Below are positions 1 to 9,811 of a DNA stretch of 64,000 bases, one piece after another. The stretch covers positions 1 through 64,000 of the forward strand of contig JADFNK010000006.1 in the NCBI GenBank assembly GCA_022563405.1, written 5' to 3'. The notes under the pieces were generated by a model. That model saw only the letters and a program-made list of their open reading frames with translations. It had not been told where the DNA came from and searched no databases. Both the position numbers and the translations under genes were made by a program. The stretch's first letter is position 1; each line of letters opens with the position of its first letter. This DNA is from Gemmatimonadota bacterium. GTDB taxonomy: Bacteria > Gemmatimonadota > Gemmatimonadetes > Longimicrobiales > Gaopeijiaceae.

Positions 1-247
1 ATCTGGCAACACCTGGTAGACCGTACGCGAAGTCGAGGTCTCCTTCGGCGGCGAACGAGTCCCATTGGCCCGCGGTGGTGATCTCTTGCATCATCTCCCG
101 CACCTGCTCATCGGAGAGCACGGGCCAGCCGTCGATCACCTCGAGAGCGCCCTTGCGCCTCGTCCGTGGCTCGAGCCCCGCTACCAAGTGCAGATCGGAG
201 CCGTCGGTTTCTTTGAGATGGCGCAGCAGTTCGTTGATTTTCCCCAC
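1..247 (-). CDS. PilT/PilU-type twitching ATPase, N-terminal part (runs off window start)
   Basis: Minus-strand frame from GTG at 247 reads VGKINELLRHLKETDGSDLHLVAGLEPRTRRKGALEVIDGWPVLSDEQVREMMQEI..., typical PilT N-terminus. Confidence 0.75.
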   Translation of the reverse strand, partial: MGKINELLRHLKETDGSDLHLVAGLEPRTRRKGALEVIDGWPVLSDEQVREMMQEITTAGQWDSFAAEGDLDFAYGLPGVAR

Positions 248-255
248 GTGGTTCC

Positions 256-1842
256 TCAGGCTGGAAATTTGGACGGTTCGGTGGCAAAACGTACAGCTAC
301 ATCTCGGGCCACGGTTCCTTCTGCTACGAGTTTGGCCAGCGAGTCATCCAACAGCACCATTCCCTGAGCGCCACCGGTCTGGAGTACCGAACCGAGCTGA
401 AACGTCTTGTCCGCCCGGATCAGATTTCCCACGGCCCCGTTGTTCATCAAGATCTCGAGAGCCGGCACCCGACCCTCTCCGTCGGCGCGCGGCACCAGTC
501 GCTGCGACACGACCGCCCTCAGCGACTCGGAGAGCATCGTGCGTACTTGTGGCTGCTCTTCCGGCTGAAACACGCCTATCAGGCGATCGATGGTGGACAT
601 GGTGTCGTGGGTATGGAGCGTGCCGAACACGAGGTGCCCTGTCTCGGCAGCCGTGATCGCCAATGATATGGTCTCGAGATCGCGCAGCTCACCGATGGAG
701 ATGATGTCCGGATCTTCGCGGAGGGCCGCTCGAAGCGCGCGGCCGAAGGATTCGGTGTGCCTGAGGACTTCCCTCTGGTTGACCACACACCCGGCCGATT
801 CGTGAACGTATTCGATCGGATCTTCGATGGTCAGGATGTGATCCCGTCGCTCGTGGTTTACGATGTTGACGAGGGCAGCGAGCGTCGATGATTTCCCGCA
901 ACCGGAAGGCCCCGTGACCAGGACCAGGCCGTTGTTGAAATTGGCGAGCTCCGCAAGACGGCTGGGTAGCCCGAGTTGCTCGAGCGACGGCGGGATCGGC
1001 GGAATGACTCGTAGAATCGCGTCCGTACCATTGTGCTGGCGGTAAGCGTTACAACGAAAGCGCGCGACCCCCTCGATCTCATACGCGAAGTCCAGCTGCC
1101 CCGCGCTGTCGAGCACTTCTCGCTGACTGTCCACCAGAAGGCTACGGACCACCGCGTCGGCCTTACTGGGTTCGATCACCTCGCCGAAGGTCTGCAGACG
1201 TCCATGCACCCGCATCAAGATTGGCGTGTTGGCGTGCACGTGTACGTCGCTGGCCCCGAGCGTCACAGCCTTGCGTAAGATGGTATCCAGAAGACTCCCG
1301 CTCGCCATGCCGGTAACACGGAGTTTCGAAGCCACGCCGTTGTTCGCAACCGTATGGTCGTTGGCAACTTCTTCCTCGCTCGCAGCCGCGTCGTCGTGCG
1401 CAGCCGGGCCGTCGCTCGCAACCGGGCCGCCGTTCACAAGCGCGTCGTCATTCCCGAGTACGTCGTCGTTCGCGATCGCGTCGTCGTTCACAACCGCTTC
1501 GTCATCCGCGACCACAGCGTTGGTGGGCACACTCGCCGCGTCGGGACTGGGTTCGGAGACTCGATCTTGCTGGGTCGGAGTGACCGGCACAGCCTGCGCC
1601 GCCGGCGTTGCAGCCTCGCCGGCCTTCTTGCGCTGATTTTCCAGGTACTGCGCCCGAGCCTTGAGCAGTGATACGAGTTGCGGCTGGCTGATGAGCTCCA
1701 TCGCCAGCAACGTCTGTTCCATTGGGACCGGCTCTTTGAGCCGCCCCCGTTGGGCGGTCACCTCAACCAACTGCTCCTTCGTGAGCATTTTGAAGTGGAC
1801 AGCGAGCCGCCCGAGGATAGCATCGTTTCCAGAGTCAGCCAC
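256..1842 (-). CDS. pilT: PilT/GspE-family type IV pilus ATPase with extended N-terminus
   Basis: Walker A GPSGCGKSST, SDVHVHANTPILMRVHGRL, GELRDLETISLAITAAETGHLVFGTLHT. Confidence 0.9.
   Translation of the reverse strand: MADSGNDAILGRLAVHFKMLTKEQLVEVTAQRGRLKEPVPMEQTLLAMELISQPQLVSLLKARAQYLENQRKKAGEAATPAAQAVPVTPTQQDRVSEPSPDAASVPTNAVVADDEAVVNDDAIANDDVLGNDDALVNGGPVASDGPAAHDDAAASEEEVANDHTVANNGVASKLRVTGMASGSLLDTILRKAVTLGASDVHVHANTPILMRVHGRLQTFGEVIEPSKADAVVRSLLVDSQREVLDSAGQLDFAYEIEGVARFRCNAYRQHNGTDAILRVIPPIPPSLEQLGLPSRLAELANFNNGLVLVTGPSGCGKSSTLAALVNIVNHERRDHILTIEDPIEYVHESAGCVVNQREVLRHTESFGRALRAALREDPDIISIGELRDLETISLAITAAETGHLVFGTLHTHDTMSTIDRLIGVFQPEEQPQVRTMLSESLRAVVSQRLVPRADGEGRVPALEILMNNGAVGNLIRADKTFQLGSVLQTGGAQGMVLLDDSLAKLVAEGTVARDVAVRFATEPSKFPA
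1330..1509 (-). repeat. Degenerate hexapeptide-coding repeat (about 10 x 18 nt) in PilT linker
   Basis: ADDEAV VNDDAI ANDDVL GNDDAL VNGGPV ASDGPA AHDDAA ASEEEV ANDHTV ANNGVA. Confidence 0.7.
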
Positions 1843-2023
1843 ATGAGACCGTTATCTGCTTTTCGGACCGGAGACCAGAGTACCCCGCCGAGCAGTCCTA
1901 TTGAATGGTGATTACGGAGCCTCATCTGTACGCAGTCTTCGGTACGGGCCCTTGTGAAGCTTGCCCTCAAAGCGCACCCAGGTAAAGACAAATCCGTATC
2001 GTCACCACAGAGGCATGGACCCC

Positions 2024-2170
2024 TCAGACGGACGGCTCAACGTTGGCATTCAAACGGAACAGGTTAGTCGGATCGTACCGGTTCTTAACCGCCACCAGCC
2101 GATTGAAGAATCCCTGCACGGGCAACGTAGAATAGGAGTGATATGTTGCGGGAAGCTGTCGCAGGACGCG
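2024..2170 (-). pseudogene. C-terminal remnant of FAD-linked oxidoreductase (berberine-bridge-enzyme C-terminal domain)
   Basis: Minus frame ...VQGFFNRLVAVKNRYDPTNLFRLNANVEPSV*, matching the BBE signature RLVALKxxYDPTNLFRLNQNI; no upstream FAD domain. Confidence 0.6.
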
Positions 2171-2203
2171 TGGTAAGCGACTCGAGCACGGAGACGATCG
2201 ATA

Positions 2204-3043
2204 ATGTCGAGAATGTCGAACAGTTGGGCGATGTTGAAGGCGAGTGCCACGGTTCTTCGACTGGACACCGAGCTCCTGATCTTCCCCCTCCTCTCCACGC
2301 TCTCCGTGATCCTGATCACGGTATTACTCGCCGCGCCGATGGTGTTCTTCGGCGGAGTCGAGGCCTTGGAAGCTCTGGACGACCCTGGGTACCTGGTCTA
2401 CTCGGGCGGGTTCGTGTACTACCTGATTCTCTACACCGTCATCTTCTTCTTCAACACCGGCTTGGTGGGAGCGACGTTGATCCGCTTGGACGGTGGAGAT
2501 CCCACCGTCGCAGACGGCATGAACATCGCCATCAAGAAGCTGCCGGCGATCCTGGGGTACGCCACCATAGCCGCGACCGTGGGCATGGTGCTGCGCGCCA
2601 TCGAGGAGCGGGTCGGCGTCCTGGGCCGCATTGTGGTTGGGCTTATCGGGATGTCCTGGACCCTGACCACCTACCTGACCGTGCCCGTGCTGGTCAGCAA
2701 GGACGTCGGCGCAATCGAGGCCGTCAAAGAGAGCGCGAGCATCTTCAAGAGAACCTGGGGGGAGCAGGTCGTGGGTAACGCCGGAATTGGCCTGGCCTCG
2801 TTTATGATGTTCGCCGTGATGACGGGCGTCGGCGTGCCGCTGGTCATCCTCGTTTCCTCGATCAACGAGGCTTTCGCCATCCCCATGGGGATCACCTTGG
2901 GGGTCGGGTATTTCTTCCTGGCCTTGTTGAGCGCAGCACTCAAAGGGATCTATTCGGCAGCCCTTTACCGGTTCGCCACCACCGGCGACGCGGGCGAGCA
3001 ATTCAATGCAGCCATGATGGAGCAGGCGTTCAGGCCGAAGTAG
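2204..3043 (+). CDS. DUF6159-like integral membrane protein
   Basis: 279 aa, several hydrophobic helices, MSRMSNSWAMLKASATVLRLDTELLIFPLLS start. Confidence 0.7.
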   Translation: MSRMSNSWAMLKASATVLRLDTELLIFPLLSTLSVILITVLLAAPMVFFGGVEALEALDDPGYLVYSGGFVYYLILYTVIFFFNTGLVGATLIRLDGGDPTVADGMNIAIKKLPAILGYATIAATVGMVLRAIEERVGVLGRIVVGLIGMSWTLTTYLTVPVLVSKDVGAIEAVKESASIFKRTWGEQVVGNAGIGLASFMMFAVMTGVGVPLVILVSSINEAFAIPMGITLGVGYFFLALLSAALKGIYSAALYRFATTGDAGEQFNAAMMEQAFRPK

Positions 3044-3142
3044 GATCCCGGGTAGGCGAGGGCGGTACGTCGCCGCCTGGCACGCCGGCGACGCCACCAC
3101 TACAATCACGGCCCTCCCTCACACCTGACAAACGGGCGATCC

Positions 3143-4486
3143 ATGCGTGTTGCCGGCACCAGACGGTTTTCTCCGAAGCTCGCGCTCCTCGTCTTCGTCT
3201 CTCTCGTGCCTGTGGCCGCCTGCGCGGGTGAGCCGGCGAACGAGACCGAGGCCGGGCTGATCGAGCGCGCCCGCGGCATCCACGAGCGCGTCATCACCCT
3301 CGACAGCCACAACGACATCAGCCCGGCCAACTTCACGGCGGAGCGCAACTACACGATGGACCTGGGGAACCAGGTCAACCTTCCTAACATGGAAGCCGGC
3401 GGGCTGGACGTCTCATGGATGATTGTCTACGTGGGTCAGGGCCCCCTCACTGAGGAGGGATACGCGAATGCCCACGCGCAGGCGATCGCGAAGTTCGACG
3501 CGATTCATCGCCTCACCGAGGAGATCGCGCCGGATCGAATCGAGCTCGCGCTCACATCAGCCGACGTTCGCCGTATCGCGGCGTCGGGGAAGAAAGTCGC
3601 GATGATCGGTATCGAGAACGCGTACCAGCTCGGTCTCGACCTCGACAACATCCGTGACTTCGCCGAACGGGGCGGACGTTACATGTCCCTTGCCCACAAT
3701 GGGCACAGCCAGTTCTCCGACTCGAATACGGGTGAGCGGGACGGCGTTTGGCTCCACCGGGGGCTGAGCGACCTCGGCCGCCAAGCGATCGCCGAGATGA
3801 ACAGGTGGGGGATCATGATCGATATTTCGCACCCGTCCAAAGAGGCGAGCATGCAGATGATGGAGCTGACGAGAGCCCCGATCATCGCCTCCCACTCTTC
3901 GGCGCGGGCACTCAACGACGTGAGCCGCAATCTCGACGAAGAGCAACTCATGGCCCTGAAAGAGAACGGCGGAGTCGTTCAGACCGTCGCCTTCCGGAGC
4001 TATTTGAACACCGAGAAAAACAGCGCGAATCGTGACGCGACCCAGGCCGTCAGGGCGACGGTAGCGGAGGAGATGGACTTCGAGATCCTTGGCGGTCGTG
4101 GCGGTCGTGGCGCACTCCAAGCAATGAGTGAGCAGGAGCGCGATGCGTACCAGGCCGGCCTGGCCCGCTTCGAGGAGGCATCAGCCGCCAGGATCGCCGC
4201 GGAGGTCGACCCCGTGACACCTCCGGTGGGTGTGGCGGACCTCGTGGACCACATCGACTATCTCGTCGATCTGATCGGCATCGAGCACGTCGGCATCAGC
4301 TCCGACTTCGACGGGGGCGGTGGCGTCAGCGACTGGAACGACGCCTCGGAGACGTTCAACGTGACGCTCGAGTTGGTCCGTCGCGGCTACACCGAAGAAG
4401 AGATCGGCTTGATCTGGAGTGGCAATCTGCTCCGCGTCCTCGACGAAGTTCAGGCCGTAGCAGCCGAGATCCAGGCGGGTAGCTGA
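3143..4486 (+). CDS. Membrane dipeptidase (peptidase M19)
   Basis: ITLDSHNDIS, DISHPSKEASMQMMELTRAPIIASHSSARAL, HVGISSDFDGGGG. Confidence 0.88.
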   Translation: MRVAGTRRFSPKLALLVFVSLVPVAACAGEPANETEAGLIERARGIHERVITLDSHNDISPANFTAERNYTMDLGNQVNLPNMEAGGLDVSWMIVYVGQGPLTEEGYANAHAQAIAKFDAIHRLTEEIAPDRIELALTSADVRRIAASGKKVAMIGIENAYQLGLDLDNIRDFAERGGRYMSLAHNGHSQFSDSNTGERDGVWLHRGLSDLGRQAIAEMNRWGIMIDISHPSKEASMQMMELTRAPIIASHSSARALNDVSRNLDEEQLMALKENGGVVQTVAFRSYLNTEKNSANRDATQAVRATVAEEMDFEILGGRGGRGALQAMSEQERDAYQAGLARFEEASAARIAAEVDPVTPPVGVADLVDHIDYLVDLIGIEHVGISSDFDGGGGVSDWNDASETFNVTLELVRRGYTEEEIGLIWSGNLLRVLDEVQAVAAEIQAGS

Positions 4487-4536
4487 GGGAGCTTCCCGCC
4501 GAAGACATCACAGGCAGGGAGACATCACCGCAGGAG

Positions 4537-7380
4537 GTGGCGAAGATGAGGAACCGATTCGTAATCGCCCGGGCTTGGGCCATGCTCGGAGTCGTTCTAC
4601 CCCTCACGTTTGGCTCGACCGACGTCCTCGCTCAGGACGAGCCGACCCTCGGTGCCGGCGACTACGACCAGTGGGAGCGTCTCGGCGGCGCCGTCCTCTC
4701 TCCCGACGGCACGTGGATGGCCGTTTCGATCAACCGGGTGAGCGACGAGGGGGAGTTACGCATCCACCGAACCGACTCGGACTCCGTTGTAGTGATCCCG
4801 TTCGGGACCCGAGCCACCTTTGCCAGTGACGGAGCCTGGCTCGCCTACTCGATCGGCATCTCGCCGGACGCGCGGGACGCGGCTCAGAAGGCGGACAAGC
4901 CGGTGCATAACTCGCTGGGTCTGATGAACCTGCGGACCGGCGAACAAGAGGAGATCGAAGACATCCAGTCGTTCTCTTTCTCCGATGACGGGGCGTATCT
5001 CGTAATCCGGCGCTACAAGCCCGAGGACAAGGAGAGCGAGGGCGTCGACGTCATTGTACGGACGATGGCGACCGGCTCTCTGATGCCCTTCGGAAACGTC
5101 TCGGCACTCGCTTGGCAGGACGAGGGTCACCTGCTCGCGCTCACCATCGACACGGACGGGCAGATCGGCAACGCCGTCTCCGTTTTCGATCCGACCAGCG
5201 GGCGGATCCGCTCGCTCGACACGGACGCCGCGACGTACCGGGGACTCTCTTGGAGGGACGAGTCCGCCGACCTCGCGGTCCTGAAGACGTTCGAGGACGA
5301 GGCGTACGAGGACACCGCCCACGTCGCGCTGGCGTGGCGCGATCTCGACGAGAACCGGTACGAGAGCTTCCAACTCGATCCTCGCGCTGACAGCTACTTC
5401 CCCCAATCGATGCGCATGGTCGAGTTTCGCCGGCCCTCGTGGTCCGAAGACGGGTCCACGCTCTTCGTCGGCATCCAGGAGCGGCGGCCGGATCCCGATT
5501 GGCAGCCTGACGAAGACGACGAGAACGAGGAGGGCGAAGAGAACGAGGAGGGTGAGGCCGAGGAGGGCGAAGAGGCCGACTCCGATGACGACGAGGGCGA
5601 TGACGACGACGACGGTACTCCGGGCGTGGAGATCTGGCACGCCAAGGATCTCGATCCGGTGCCACAACAGCGTGTCCGCGAGCAGCAGCTCCGGCGCGTG
5701 AACTTCCTCTCCGCGTGGCATCTCGAGGAGGATCGCTTCGTGCAACTCGGCGACGACCTCACCGAGCTTACGACGATGGTCGAAGGTGGACGCCACGTCG
5801 TGGGCCGGAACGAGAGCCCGTACGACGAAAACGCAATGTTTCGCCAGCAGTTCTTCGATCTCTACGCGATCGAGGTGGAGACGGGCAACAAGGAGTTGAT
5901 CGAGGATCGGCTCACGGGCCAAGTCCGGGCCAGCCCGGGCGGCCGCTACGTCGTCTGGTTCGAGGGTGAGGACTACTTCAGCTATGACCTCCGCTCCGGT
6001 GACACGCGCAACATCACCGAGAACCTGCCGGCCCAGTTCGTAAACCTCGACGTGACGCCGACGCGTGAGCAGATGCCCAGCTTCGGAGTCGCCGGATATC
6101 TCGAGGACGACGAGGCCGTGCTTCTCAACGACCGGTGGGATGTGTGGGAGGTGAAACTCAACGGATCCGGCGGGCGTGCGCTCACCGCAGGCGCTTCCGA
6201 GTCGATCCGCTATCGCGTGACGGATCTGGACCCTGACGAGGACGCCTACGACCCCGGCGAGCCGCTCTACTACACGACGTACGGTGAGTGGACCAAGAAG
6301 GCCGGATACGCCCGGGCGCGACCCGGTGACGAACCCGAAATGCTCATCTGGGACGACAAGTCCTTCGGCCGCCTCCAAAAGGCGGACGACGCGGACGTCT
6401 TCGCCTTCCGTCAGGAGCGCTTCGACGACTCACCGGACTACTTCGTGGCCGGTGCCGAGCTCTCGGACGCCCGTCAGGTCACGACCACGAACCCATTCCA
6501 GGACGACTTCGCGTGGGGCAGAGCAGAGCTCATCGACTACGAGAACGAGTGGGGCCGCCCGCTCCAGGGTGCGCTCATCTATCCGGCCGACTACGAGCCA
6601 GGCCAGCAATACCCGATGCTCGTCTACTACTATGAGCTCGTGTCACAATCGCTCCACCAGTACCAGGTGCCCGACCCGACAAGCTACTACAACATCCAGA
6701 TCTGGAGCCAAGAAGGCTACTTCGTGTTCCGTCCGGATATCGTGTACCGGGACCGTCGTCCTGGGCAGTCCGCCGTCGAGACGCTGCGGCCTGCCGTCGC
6801 GGCGGCGGTCGCGACGGGCATGATCGACCAAGATAATATGGGTCTGATCGGTCATTCGTGGGGTGGGTATCAGACCGCATTCTTCGTGACCCAGGACGAC
6901 CTCTTCAAATCGGCGGTGGCCGGAGCTCCGCTCACCAATCTCATGAGTATGTACCTCTCGTTCTACTGGAACAGCGGAGGTACGGACGCGCGCATCTTCG
7001 AGATCAGTCAGGGCCGGATGCAGGTGCCGTGGTGGGAGGACTACGACTCTTACTACAACAACTCGCCGCTGCACCAGATGCAGAACATGACCACGCCACT
7101 GCTGATGATGTTCGGTACCGATGATGGTGCCGTCGAATACAACCAGGGAGTAGAGTTCTACAATGCGGCGCGGCGCCTCGGGAAGGACTTGGTGATGCTC
7201 TCCTACGACGGTGAGAACCACAGCCTCGCGCGGGAACCGAACCAGCGGGACTACCACAGCCGGATTCTGCGGTGGTTCGGGCACTACCTGAAGGGCGAAC
7301 CGGCACCGGATTGGATTTCTGGCGGCGTTCCGTTCATCCAGCAGAAAGATGGGCTGAAGGCGAAGAAGCCGATCGCCTAA
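4537..7380 (+). CDS. S9 family peptidase (prolyl oligopeptidase type)
   Basis: Signal peptide, beta-propeller region, catalytic GLIGHSWGGYQT, late DDGAV and GENHSL. Confidence 0.88.
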   Translation: MAKMRNRFVIARAWAMLGVVLPLTFGSTDVLAQDEPTLGAGDYDQWERLGGAVLSPDGTWMAVSINRVSDEGELRIHRTDSDSVVVIPFGTRATFASDGAWLAYSIGISPDARDAAQKADKPVHNSLGLMNLRTGEQEEIEDIQSFSFSDDGAYLVIRRYKPEDKESEGVDVIVRTMATGSLMPFGNVSALAWQDEGHLLALTIDTDGQIGNAVSVFDPTSGRIRSLDTDAATYRGLSWRDESADLAVLKTFEDEAYEDTAHVALAWRDLDENRYESFQLDPRADSYFPQSMRMVEFRRPSWSEDGSTLFVGIQERRPDPDWQPDEDDENEEGEENEEGEAEEGEEADSDDDEGDDDDDGTPGVEIWHAKDLDPVPQQRVREQQLRRVNFLSAWHLEEDRFVQLGDDLTELTTMVEGGRHVVGRNESPYDENAMFRQQFFDLYAIEVETGNKELIEDRLTGQVRASPGGRYVVWFEGEDYFSYDLRSGDTRNITENLPAQFVNLDVTPTREQMPSFGVAGYLEDDEAVLLNDRWDVWEVKLNGSGGRALTAGASESIRYRVTDLDPDEDAYDPGEPLYYTTYGEWTKKAGYARARPGDEPEMLIWDDKSFGRLQKADDADVFAFRQERFDDSPDYFVAGAELSDARQVTTTNPFQDDFAWGRAELIDYENEWGRPLQGALIYPADYEPGQQYPMLVYYYELVSQSLHQYQVPDPTSYYNIQIWSQEGYFVFRPDIVYRDRRPGQSAVETLRPAVAAAVATGMIDQDNMGLIGHSWGGYQTAFFVTQDDLFKSAVAGAPLTNLMSMYLSFYWNSGGTDARIFEISQGRMQVPWWEDYDSYYNNSPLHQMQNMTTPLLMMFGTDDGAVEYNQGVEFYNAARRLGKDLVMLSYDGENHSLAREPNQRDYHSRILRWFGHYLKGEPAPDWISGGVPFIQQKDGLKAKKPIA

Positions 7381-7522
7381 GCATCCCGTGGATGGCGGGG
7401 CGCAACTTGAACTTTACGTAGGCACCACTTGGTATAACAGCCTTGCCCACCGTCCCGGGGGGCTGCTACTCTGACCGTGGATTTGTGCGTACGGGGGTGT
7501 CACATTTTTTTTGAGGGCAAGA

Positions 7523-7570
7523 AGCCCCGCCTCTAGCCCCATGCCCCTCATGCGGCGAGAAGGCGGGGCT
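7523..7570. promoter_or_regulatory. 10-bp perfect inverted repeat in 5' leader of DUF3500 gene
   Basis: AGCCCCGCCT (7523-7532) and AGGCGGGGCT (7561-7570), just before GGGAGGA RBS. Confidence 0.45.
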
Positions 7571-7594
7571 GATTGCATCGAGAGGGAGGAATCC

Positions 7595-8653
7595 ATGAAG
7601 CGGTCCGCGATTGGGCGTGTGGTGATGGTCTTTGGTCTCCCGGTGGTCATTGGTCTCGCGGGGACCTCTTGCATGGTGGCGGAATCCGGCTCGGGGGACG
7701 TCGCGCAGATGGTAGCCGGCGCGGACCGGTTCCTCACGTCTCTGTCGGACGAGGAGCGCGCGCGCGCGACATTCGACTTCGAATCGGACGAGAGAGAGAG
7801 GTTCCACTTCGTTCCGCCCGAGACGTTCGCGCGTAACGGTTTCCCGCTCGAGGATATGAGCACGGAGCAGAGGGACCTGGCCCACGCCCTCCTCGGTACC
7901 GGGCTCAGTCAGCGAGGGCACATGACCGCAATGGAGATCATCGAGCTCGAGGCAATACTGGAGGAGCGAGAGGGCGGCGAGGCGTTTTCGCGTGACCCGG
8001 ACCTGTACTTCGTCTCCGTGTTCGGGACGCCGTCCACCGACGGGACATGGGCGTGGAGGTTCGAGGGACACCACCTCTCGCTTCACTTCACGATCGTCGA
8101 CGGGGAGATCACCGTCAGTTCTCCGACCTTCTTGGCCGCGAGCCCCGCAGAGGTCACGGAAGGACGCGGGGCGGGGCTGCGCCCACTGGGCTCCCTGGAG
8201 GATGCCGGCCGAGCCTTGCTCGCGTCCCTGGACCCAGCACAACTGGATGTCGCCATCATCGAAGAAGTCGCACCGACGAACATCGTGAGTGGCGTGGAAC
8301 TCGCTCCCGACCCCCTCTCCCCGGTGGGTATCGTGGGCTCGGACCTCACCCCACAGCAGCAGGATCTGCTGATGGCTGTGGTCGAGTTCTACACGGGGGT
8401 GATGGCCGATGACATCGCAGCCCTCCGACGCGCGAGAATCGACGATGACGGCATCGAAAACATCACGTTCGCCTGGGCCGGCGGGACCTCGTACGGCGAC
8501 GTGTCCTACTTCCGCGTGCAGGGGCCGAGCTTTTTGATCGAGTTCGACCACACACAGCGTGATCCGAATCACATCCACTCGGGGTGGCGTGACTTCGACG
8601 GAGACTTCGGTCGCGACTTGCTCAGAGAGCACTTGGCGGTGGTAGAGCACTAG
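7595..8653 (+). CDS. DUF3500 domain-containing lipoprotein
   Basis: MKRSAIG start with RBS; lipobox-like LAGTSC; LSDEERARATFDF...ERFHFVP. Confidence 0.75.
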   Translation: MKRSAIGRVVMVFGLPVVIGLAGTSCMVAESGSGDVAQMVAGADRFLTSLSDEERARATFDFESDERERFHFVPPETFARNGFPLEDMSTEQRDLAHALLGTGLSQRGHMTAMEIIELEAILEEREGGEAFSRDPDLYFVSVFGTPSTDGTWAWRFEGHHLSLHFTIVDGEITVSSPTFLAASPAEVTEGRGAGLRPLGSLEDAGRALLASLDPAQLDVAIIEEVAPTNIVSGVELAPDPLSPVGIVGSDLTPQQQDLLMAVVEFYTGVMADDIAALRRARIDDDGIENITFAWAGGTSYGDVSYFRVQGPSFLIEFDHTQRDPNHIHSGWRDFDGDFGRDLLREHLAVVEH

Positions 8654-8732
8654 GAGGGTGTTGCGGCAGTACAGGGGGTCGCTGGAAAGGCTGATGCTAC
8701 TGAACCCAAGAACCTGGAAGGCGGGACACATC

Positions 8733-9758
8733 ATGACTCGACGAGGATCCACACCTTCGCTTCTCGGCGCTCTCGCCGTCTCGGCCTTCCTCTCTCCTGG
8801 GTTTCTTGCGCTTTCTGGCGCCGTCGTCAGCGCCGGCGCCCAAGAAGTGTTGCCGTTGGTCACGGAAGCCGAGTACGAGCGGTGGCTGGTGGAGCTCTCG
8901 AACTGGGGCCGGTGGGGGCCGGACGACGAGATCGGGGCTCTCAACCTGATCACTCCGGCGAAACGCCTGGAGGCCGCCGCGCTGGTGCGAGCGGGAATCA
9001 CCGTGTCACTGGCGTCGACCGCGCAGACCGAGCGGACCATCGACAACCCGTGTCCGCTGGAGTGGGAGATGGCGAACGCGAATCGGGGCGGGGCCACCGA
9101 CCGCATCTCCTATCGGTGCATCCACGGGCCCGGCACGACCCACATCGACGGTTTCGCCCATCGCTTCTTCGACGGCAAGATGTGGAACGGCTACGACGTC
9201 GCCGAGCTGGTCACGATGGAAGAGGGCGCGTTGAAGAACGACATCCTCACGATGAAGCACGGAATCGTGACTCGCGCCGTGCTTTACGATATTCCCCGAC
9301 TCAAGGGAGTACCCTACCTCGAGCCCGGCACACGCATCACCGTCGCGGACCTGGAGGCGTGGGAGGCGCAGACGGGCGTCAGGGTGGGTCCGGGCGACGC
9401 GTTCCTCCTGCGATGGGGTCGTTGGGCGAGGCAGGAGGCCATTGGGCCGTTCGATACCGGCCGCGAAGCGGCGGGGCTCGACGACACGGTCATCCCCTGG
9501 CTCAAGGCGCGTGACGTCGCGCTCATCGGTTGGGAAACGCCCGGCTACATGCCGCGGCCAAACGGCGATCTGCCGCGTCTTGCTTTGCACGACTTCGCGT
9601 TGACGATGCTGGGCATACACCTCCTCGACCGCGCCGATTTTGATGCGCTGAGTGAGATGGCGGCGGCCCAAGGGCGGTGGGAGTTCATGCTGACGCTCGC
9701 TCCGCTACCCATCCCCAACGGCACGGGCTCCCCGGTAAACCCGATCGCCATCTTCTGA
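8733..9758 (+). CDS. Cyclase family protein (kynurenine formamidase-like metal hydrolase)
   Basis: HGPGTTHIDGFAHRFFDGKMWNGYD metal-binding motif, signal peptide. Confidence 0.85.
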   Translation: MTRRGSTPSLLGALAVSAFLSPGFLALSGAVVSAGAQEVLPLVTEAEYERWLVELSNWGRWGPDDEIGALNLITPAKRLEAAALVRAGITVSLASTAQTERTIDNPCPLEWEMANANRGGATDRISYRCIHGPGTTHIDGFAHRFFDGKMWNGYDVAELVTMEEGALKNDILTMKHGIVTRAVLYDIPRLKGVPYLEPGTRITVADLEAWEAQTGVRVGPGDAFLLRWGRWARQEAIGPFDTGREAAGLDDTVIPWLKARDVALIGWETPGYMPRPNGDLPRLALHDFALTMLGIHLLDRADFDALSEMAAAQGRWEFMLTLAPLPIPNGTGSPVNPIAIF

Positions 9759-9811
9759 TCGAGCACCGGGGGCCCACTCTTTTCGAGCGCGGGGGTCCCG
9801 CTCTTGCCGCC

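Noticed and set aside
4756-6378. 540-aa minus-strand ORF
   Set aside because: Antisense to the S9 peptidase; the hydrophobic LLALLGLTLLVLFALLVLVV segment is just the complement of the acidic Glu/Asp repeat.
7466-9106. 546-aa minus-strand ORF
   Set aside because: Covers the DUF3500 gene and part of the cyclase gene on the opposite strand; shadow ORF.
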